Source: Bacteroidota bacterium (GTDB lineage: Bacteria > Bacteroidota > Bacteroidia > Flavobacteriales > Flavobacteriaceae). Taken from it: a stretch of DNA of 64,000 nucleotides. Where the stretch lies: the NCBI GenBank assembly GCA_020161455.1, contig JAIUNZ010000001.1, positions 682,001 to 746,000 on the forward strand, given 5' to 3'. Of the stretch, positions 58,296 to 64,000 are shown in pieces. Both the position numbers and the translations under genes were made by a program. Numbering within the stretch: the stretch's first letter is position 1; each line of letters begins with the position of its first letter. Below the pieces are notes generated by a model, which saw only the letters and a program-made list of their open reading frames with translations, did no database searches and was not told the DNA's origin.

Positions 58296-61200
58296 ATGAA
58301 AAAAAAGTACTTTTCAAAAAAAATTAAATCTGAATTAGTTGTATTTTATATTTTACTAATTACATTTATTAATTTAAGTAAGGTTTCCGCCCAAGTTAGC
58401 ATTACAAAACCTAACTTGAGTATTTCGACATGTTCTAATTTTCCGTCTTCATATTTTAGTTTGGGAAATATAATACTATCCGAAAACAACAAATCGGATT
58501 TTTCTAGTTCTGGAACATTGATTTTAAGTGCACCTACAAATTTTGAATTTCGCCCTGGTTTTGGTACAACAGGTGCTACAGGTGGAAATGTCAATATAAC
58601 ATCTACCACAGTTACTACAACCCAAATTACTATTGTATATGGTGTTTCGGGTACAAATAGATTTGACGTAGTAACCCTTTCAGGACTTCAAATAAGAGCA
58701 ATTAACATAGCTAGCACTCAGAACATCACTAGAACTGCTGGTACTGGAACAATAAATGGACTCACTAATGGAACAACTTTAACCAACACTTTAAATTCAT
58801 CCATTACTTCTCCTCCAACTGTTGCAAATGCTGGTAGCAATCAGAATTTATTAATGTGTGTATCAAGCACAACATTGAGTGCAAATACACCAACTATTGG
58901 AACTGGAAGTTGGAGTGTTGTATCCGGAGGCGGAACGATAACCAACATAAATTCGCCAACATCAACCATTACAAGCTTACCCTTAGGAGTAACAACAACA
59001 TTGCGTTGGACAATTTCAAATGGTTCATGTACACCATCTACAAGCGACATGACAATAACTACAGTTTCAGATTATAGTTGCTTAAGTTATTGTACTCCAA
59101 CTGGTAATTTAGATTGTGCTACTAGAGGAGATTATATTTCAAATGTTACATTAAATACACTTGTAAACAACTCTACTTGTTCTGCTGGCGGATACATTAT
59201 ATATGCGCCTACTGGCACACAAACAACAGCTGTCACAAAAGGGAATACTTATAATTTAAGTATAAGAACAGGACCAGGAAATAAAAAACATGGTTTAGGT
59301 GTGTGGATTGATTTTAATCAAAACTCTTCTTTTGCTGATGCTGGAGAATATTTTTCTTTTGGAAATAATATTATCGCCAATTCGATAAATACAATTACTA
59401 TAACTATTCCAGCTGGTGCTACAATTGGAACTACAAGAATGCGTGTTCGCTATGGCCGACAAACTAATGTTTCTTCTACTTCTAGCTGTTCTATGAATGG
59501 AACTTATGGAGAAACAGAAGATTATGGAATCACAATAATTAATTCTATTCCTTGTGTTAGTCCAACTGTTAAACCAACAGCTTTAATACTAAACGCAAAT
59601 GGAACAAGTATAACTGGAAGCTTTACTGCCCCAAGTCCTGCTCCAGATAATTATCTAGTTGTTAGAAACACTACAGGAATCACTCCAAGTCCAGTTAACG
59701 GAACTTCTTATGCCATTGGAGGAACTGTTGGCGCAGGTAATATTGTGGTTGACAATGATTCTAATACTGTTTTTGTTGCCAATGGATTAACATCAAATAC
59801 AACTTATTATTTCTTTATTTTTCCGTTTAATTCAGCCTGTTCAGGAGGACCAACTTACAATAGTTCAACACCTTTAAATGGTAGCACTACTACATTAATT
59901 GGAAATTACTGCACTCCATCTGTTGGAAATGGTTATGAAAGTTTAACCTACTTAAGTGAGGTTAGTTTCGTTGGAACTTTAAATGATGTTTCCAATTACT
60001 CTACCTATTCTTCTTCTCCTCGTGGTTATCAAGACTTTACTAACTTAACGAATTTACCTCAACAAGCTCAAGGTGAAGGAGTAAACATCTTTCTTCAAGC
60101 CTCAAATTCTGCTTATATTAAAGCTTGGATTGACTGGAATAAAGATGGAGTTTTTTCAGATCCTGGCGAACGAGTTTATAATACAGAAGGCATTTCTACC
60201 TATTCTACAACCTTTGGTTTTATCATTCCTTCAGGAACTCCTGTTGGCAATTATAGAATCCGAATTCGAATAAACAATTATACTGGAAGTTATACTTATA
60301 ATTCTTGTGGAAACATTAATTATTATGGAGAAACTGAAGATTATCTATTTACTGTAGTTCCTAGTTGTAATGCAACCATTGCAACTGTTACTGATGGTAG
60401 AATATGTGGAAATGGTGCCGTTACACTAAATGCTACAAGTACTTCTCCTGGCGTTTCAGAATATAGATGGTATAGCACTCCTACTGGAAACACACTTGTT
60501 GGCACTACTACTACTGGCACATGGGTAACACCTAGTATTTCCACAACTACAACTTATTATGTAACTGCTTATAATGGATGTGAATCATTAAAAAGGACTG
60601 AAATAACAGCAATTATTAGCCCTATACCCACTCTTTCTTATTCACCTACAAACCCAACAGTCTGTGGTGAAGATGTTGTTTTAAATTTAACAGCAACGGG
60701 AGATCAAGAAGAAGTTCACTTAATTAATGAAAGTTTCAACTCGGGTTTAGGAACGTTTACAAATACAAATATTATTTCTACCTCACAAAATGGAAATTCA
60801 CAATGGCAAAACAAAACAAGCACATTTGTTCCCACTCAAATATTAAATTATAACGTTTGGTTTCCTGCAATATCAACAGGAATCAATGGAAATAGTTTTG
60901 CTTATTCAACCTCAGATGTAGGTGGTCCAACTATACACAATCAAATAGCTTCTGCAAGTGTAAACTCAAGCAACTTTACTAACTTGACATTGAGTCTTAA
61001 AATGTTTTACTCTCGTTACTACGAAGACGACACCTATCTTACTTTAGATTATGTAACCATTGATGTATCAACCAATGGCGGTGCAAACTGGACAGAAATA
61101 AAAAGATTTACTGAAGATGTTGGTATTGGAACTCGATTTGAAACATTAACCTATGATTTATCTAGTTACATCAATCAAACAAATTTAAAAGTAAGAGTGC

Positions 61201-63119
61201 GTTATTATGGCGAATGGTGTGATGGTCTTGCTATAGATGACGTCAAGCTTTTCGGTTTCCGACCAATTGGAACTGCCTTAAACTGGACTAGTGCTACTCC
61301 TGTAAATGCCTTTACCGATGCTATTTGCACAATACCCTATGTTTCAGGAACACCTGCTTTAAACGTTTATGTTAAACCATCTTTAACCCAATTAGAAAGT
61401 GGCAATTATTCATTTACTGCAAATGCTGTTTTAGCCAATGGATGTACAACCAGCCAGGTTATTAGCGTAACCAATAAATCTAAAATTTGGCAAGGTACTT
61501 CATCCGATTGGAATGATGACAATAACTGGAAACCAAATGGTGTTCCCTCAATTACCGATTGTATTGTGGTGCCAACAAGTTCTTTTAATCCTATAATCTC
61601 TGGAAGTAACTATGAGGCTTATGGAAAAAACATAACCGTCAAACCAAATGCAAACGTTTTGGTAAACAGTTCTAATAACCTAACCATCAATGAAGAAGTT
61701 ACCGTTGGAGCAAATGCCTTAATCGAATTAAAAAACACATCTAGTTTGGTACAAAATGTTGATGCTGCTATTAATACAGGCAGTATCAAAATGACTAGAA
61801 CTACTAGACCAATGACACGTTGGGCTTATGTCTATTGGGGTTCTCCTGTAGATGGGAATATCATGAGTCAATTACCATCTCAATTTGATTTAAAATACAG
61901 ATGGCAATCGGGAACGCATGATGGAACTTGGCTCGCTACTTCTACTACAATTAACGGGGAAGGATTTATTGCCAGAGTGAAAAACATTGCGCCATTTAGC
62001 ACTGGTACCGGAACTATTGACTTCAATTTTACAGGAAAACCAAATAATGGAATTATTAATGTTAATGTTGATAGTTATGACAATAGCTCAATGGTATCTG
62101 GAAACACGGCTTTATTGGCAAATCCTTATCCAAGTGCAATAGATGCTGCTAAATTTTTACAACATCCTAATAATACCGAACTTGGTGGAACATTATTCTT
62201 TTGGACATCGTTAACCTTATACTCTGGTTCTGGAGCCTATTCTGTTACCGATTATGGTAGTTGGAACTTATCGGGTGGAACAGGAACCGCACCTGCTACT
62301 GACCCAACGAATGCTTCGTTAAAACCTAATGGAAAAATTGCTGCTGGACAAGGATTCTTTACACAAGTATTTGCCGATGGGCAAATTACTTTTAACAACA
62401 GTATGCGCGAAACCAACAATAACGCTCAATTCTTTAGAACTTCTAACGAAACTTCGAATGCTAAAAATAGAATTTGGTTAAACTTATACAGCGATACTAA
62501 TTTTAGACAAATGCTTATTGGTTATTCCGATGGTGCTACAGATGGGTTTGATAAATATTATGACGGGATTTCTTTTACTAATAATGTAATTGATATGTAT
62601 TCTTTGCTTGACGATAAAAAATTAGTTATTCAATCTAAAGCATTGCCTTTTGATGACAATGATAGTTTCCCGTTGGGATATAGAGTTACAACAGCCGGAA
62701 ACTATACTATCGCTATTGATGAATTGGACGGTATTTTCTCTGGCAATCAAAATGTGTACTTAAGAGACAATTTTCTTGGGATTGAACACGATATAAAATC
62801 AAGTGCTTACAACTTTATTACCAATGTTGGAACGTTTGACAATCGATTTGAAATTGTTTATAGAATAACTACTTTGGGCTTTTCTGAGGTGAAAGACAAC
62901 ACTACCTTCGGAATGATTAATGACCAATTACTAACCATCAACTCAAGTGAAATTATTAAAAGCATTACGGTTTTTGACATCGCTGGAAAAATGATTTTAA
63001 ACAGTGATACTGTATCGGCAAAACAATTTACACAATCCTTTAACCATCCAAATGGTGTTTATATTGCAAAAGTAAAACTAAACAATGGTTTTGTGGCTAA
63101 TGTGAAGTTGATTAAATAA
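58296..63119 (+). CDS. Large GEVED-domain T9SS cargo protein
   Basis: A 1607-residue exported protein. A signal peptide with a basic N-terminus ends near residue 33 (KVSAQ). Two GEVED domains lie at about 325-410 ([20 protein letters not shown], then YGETEDYGI) and 605-688 ([20 protein letters not shown], then YGETEDYLF). An Ig-like domain follows at about 689-775 and a jelly-roll-like segment near 808-985. The last 75-80 residues form a type A sorting domain ([38 protein letters not shown]). It should be secreted through the type IX system and linked to the surface. Function unknown; adhesion is a guess. Confidence 0.9.
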   Translation: MKKKYFSKKIKSELVVFYILLITFINLSKVSAQVSITKPNLSISTCSNFPSSYFSLGNIILSENNKSDFSSSGTLILSAPTNFEFRPGFGTTGATGGNVNITSTTVTTTQITIVYGVSGTNRFDVVTLSGLQIRAINIASTQNITRTAGTGTINGLTNGTTLTNTLNSSITSPPTVANAGSNQNLLMCVSSTTLSANTPTIGTGSWSVVSGGGTITNINSPTSTITSLPLGVTTTLRWTISNGSCTPSTSDMTITTVSDYSCLSYCTPTGNLDCATRGDYISNVTLNTLVNNSTCSAGGYIIYAPTGTQTTAVTKGNTYNLSIRTGPGNKKHGLGVWIDFNQNSSFADAGEYFSFGNNIIANSINTITITIPAGATIGTTRMRVRYGRQTNVSSTSSCSMNGTYGETEDYGITIINSIPCVSPTVKPTALILNANGTSITGSFTAPSPAPDNYLVVRNTTGITPSPVNGTSYAIGGTVGAGNIVVDNDSNTVFVANGLTSNTTYYFFIFPFNSACSGGPTYNSSTPLNGSTTTLIGNYCTPSVGNGYESLTYLSEVSFVGTLNDVSNYSTYSSSPRGYQDFTNLTNLPQQAQGEGVNIFLQASNSAYIKAWIDWNKDGVFSDPGERVYNTEGISTYSTTFGFIIPSGTPVGNYRIRIRINNYTGSYTYNSCGNINYYGETEDYLFTVVPSCNATIATVTDGRICGNGAVTLNATSTSPGVSEYRWYSTPTGNTLVGTTTTGTWVTPSISTTTTYYVTAYNGCESLKRTEITAIISPIPTLSYSPTNPTVCGEDVVLNLTATGDQEEVHLINESFNSGLGTFTNTNIISTSQNGNSQWQNKTSTFVPTQILNYNVWFPAISTGINGNSFAYSTSDVGGPTIHNQIASASVNSSNFTNLTLSLKMFYSRYYEDDTYLTLDYVTIDVSTNGGANWTEIKRFTEDVGIGTRFETLTYDLSSYINQTNLKVRVRYYGEWCDGLAIDDVKLFGFRPIGTALNWTSATPVNAFTDAICTIPYVSGTPALNVYVKPSLTQLESGNYSFTANAVLANGCTTSQVISVTNKSKIWQGTSSDWNDDNNWKPNGVPSITDCIVVPTSSFNPIISGSNYEAYGKNITVKPNANVLVNSSNNLTINEEVTVGANALIELKNTSSLVQNVDAAINTGSIKMTRTTRPMTRWAYVYWGSPVDGNIMSQLPSQFDLKYRWQSGTHDGTWLATSTTINGEGFIARVKNIAPFSTGTGTIDFNFTGKPNNGIINVNVDSYDNSSMVSGNTALLANPYPSAIDAAKFLQHPNNTELGGTLFFWTSLTLYSGSGAYSVTDYGSWNLSGGTGTAPATDPTNASLKPNGKIAAGQGFFTQVFADGQITFNNSMRETNNNAQFFRTSNETSNAKNRIWLNLYSDTNFRQMLIGYSDGATDGFDKYYDGISFTNNVIDMYSLLDDKKLVIQSKALPFDDNDSFPLGYRVTTAGNYTIAIDELDGIFSGNQNVYLRDNFLGIEHDIKSSAYNFITNVGTFDNRFEIVYRITTLGFSEVKDNTTFGMINDQLLTINSSEIIKSITVFDIAGKMILNSDTVSAKQFTQSFNHPNGVYIAKVKLNNGFVANVKLIK

Positions 63120-63137
63120 TTCGCTTATTATTAAACC

Positions 63138-63177
63138 AAAAAAAACTCCGGTTGACCTATCAACCGGAGTTTTTTTT
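63138..63177. terminator. Strong bidirectional terminator
   Basis: CTCCGGTTG (63146-63154) pairs with CAACCGGAG (63161-63169), six-base loop, with eight A before and eight T after. It lies between the large T9SS gene (+) and the S46 peptidase (-). Confidence 0.9.
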
Positions 63178-63209
63178 GATAATCCTTCTTAGGGGATTGA
63201 ATGTCTAGT

Positions 63210-64000
63210 TTATTTTATTAACGTCATTTCGTCAACAATGTGTTTTGCACCAGAGAAATTCTCAATTACCCAAAGTACATAACGAATATCTACGTTGATG
63301 GTTCTTTGTAGGTTTTTGTCAAAAATAACATCACCAGCCATAGCTTCAATGTTACCATCAAATGCTAAACCGATTAGTTCTCCTTTACCATTTAATACTG
63401 GCGAACCTGAATTTCCACCTGTGATGTCATTATCCGTAAGGAAATTTACGTGTAACGAACCATCTTTATCAGCAAATCTACCGTAGTCTTTGTTTTTTTG
63501 CATTTCAAGAACACGAGTTGGTAAATCAAATTCGGCATCGCCTTTTTTATATTTCTTAACCTGACCTGCAAGTGTTGTATAATTATTAATGGTAGCATCA
63601 TTGCGCTTATCTGCTGGCAAAGCGCGAACTTTACCATAGGTTAATCGCAATGTTGAGTTAGCATCTGGATACTTGATTGTACCAATTTTTGATTCTCTCA
63701 AACCTTCTACCAACAAACGGAAAGCTGCACTAAATTTATCTTCTGCTGCTGCAATTTCATCCGATTTTTTATAATAGTGCGTCATCAAATCTGAAGACAA
63801 TTTGTATATTGGATCATTGTCCAACATTTCTTGACTTGGGATTTCTAAGAATGCTTTGATTTTTTCTACCGATGTTAAGATGCTCAAATCAAAAGCTGCG
63901 TTTACATATTTAGAAAAATCATTGTTGTTAGCATCACCAATTTGCTTCACCATTGGAGCAATTCCATAGGCAGTTGCTTTGGTTGCGTAAGTGTTTAATT
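63210..64000 (-). CDS. S46 family dipeptidyl-peptidase (DPP7-like), N-terminal part missing
   Basis: Periplasmic serine exopeptidase releasing dipeptides from peptides. The frame is open to the window edge; about 262 of some 710 residues are visible, starting LNTYATKATAYGIAP. The catalytic Ser is in GGNSGSPVLNGKGELIGLAF. Eighteen residues after it is Gly (FDGNIEAM). In characterised relatives Gly here marks DPP7 (hydrophobic P1) and Arg marks DPP11 (acidic P1). The His and Asp of the triad lie upstream, outside the window. Confidence 0.9.
   Translation of the reverse strand, partial: LNTYATKATAYGIAPMVKQIGDANNNDFSKYVNAAFDLSILTSVEKIKAFLEIPSQEMLDNDPIYKLSSDLMTHYYKKSDEIAAAEDKFSAAFRLLVEGLRESKIGTIKYPDANSTLRLTYGKVRALPADKRNDATINNYTTLAGQVKKYKKGDAEFDLPTRVLEMQKNKDYGRFADKDGSLHVNFLTDNDITGGNSGSPVLNGKGELIGLAFDGNIEAMAGDVIFDKNLQRTINVDIRYVLWVIENFSGAKHIVDEMTLIK

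Noticed and set aside
58346-58609. Minus-strand open frames inside the large T9SS gene (also 58841-59050, 60341-60544)
   Set aside because: They are shadows of the repetitive Thr/Ser-rich coding sequence with no promoter or start context.

Overview
The window is a 64 kb piece of a low-GC Bacteroidota chromosome, almost certainly Flavobacteriaceae and Flavobacterium-like. The evidence is TonB-dependent receptors and a SusC/SusD pair, type IX secretion (T9SS) sorting tails, an S46 dipeptidyl-peptidase, DUF5686/DUF4290 proteins, zinc-free S4, S14 and L36, leaders without strong Shine-Dalgarno sites, and promoters that fit the Bacteroidota pattern TTG-N19/20-TAnnTTTG. Most of the window is housekeeping. 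I saw no tRNA, rRNA operon, CRISPR array, insertion sequence or prophage.

Layout. 1-3035 (+): 3' part of a phosphohexomutase overlapping an MsbA-type ABC exporter. 3037-7977 (-): lipoprotein, TonB-dependent receptor and LytM-type peptidase. 8098-10579 (+): promoter, small coiled-coil protein, ZapA, a structured RNA that looks like 6S RNA, and RNase Y. 10578-12474 (-): response regulator and PAS histidine kinase in overlapping frames. 12566-14759 (-): XerD and two related outer-membrane beta-barrel genes, each followed by a nearly identical terminator. 14953-17895 (+): AroQ and a DUF5686 protein. 17974-22992 (-): MurA (active-site Cys replaced by Asp), DUF4290, DUF493, enolase and CarA.

23162-40294 (-) is the fused str-S10-spc-alpha ribosomal supercluster: rpsL, rpsG, fusA, rpsJ, then rplC through rplQ, including secY, infA, rpmJ and rpoA. 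It has a promoter before rpsL, an apparent internal promoter before rpsH, hairpin leaders before rplC and rpsD, and a terminator after rplQ.

40472-48094 (+): an Omp85-like barrel protein, then a SusC/SusD-type uptake locus with two extra lipoproteins. The susC-like gene carries one apparent base deletion that splits its frame. 48159-55792: 2'-O-rRNA methyltransferase, rhomboid protease, RarA, small membrane and secreted proteins, YjjG-type HAD phosphatase, RadC, a DUF1287 protein and a delta-60-repeat T9SS cargo protein. 55848-57962 (-): Mpl murein-recycling ligase and a TPR protein. 58296-63119 (+): a 1607-residue T9SS cargo protein with two GEVED domains. 63210-64000 (-): 3' part of an S46 peptidase with a DPP7-like specificity residue.

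The strongest candidates for new or under-described biology are regulatory RNAs: the 6S-like RNA between zapA and rny, the rpsD and rplC leaders, and the rpsH promoter and leader. Others are the MurA Cys-to-Asp change, the duplicated gene-plus-terminator cassettes, and the SusCD locus that lacks any enzyme.
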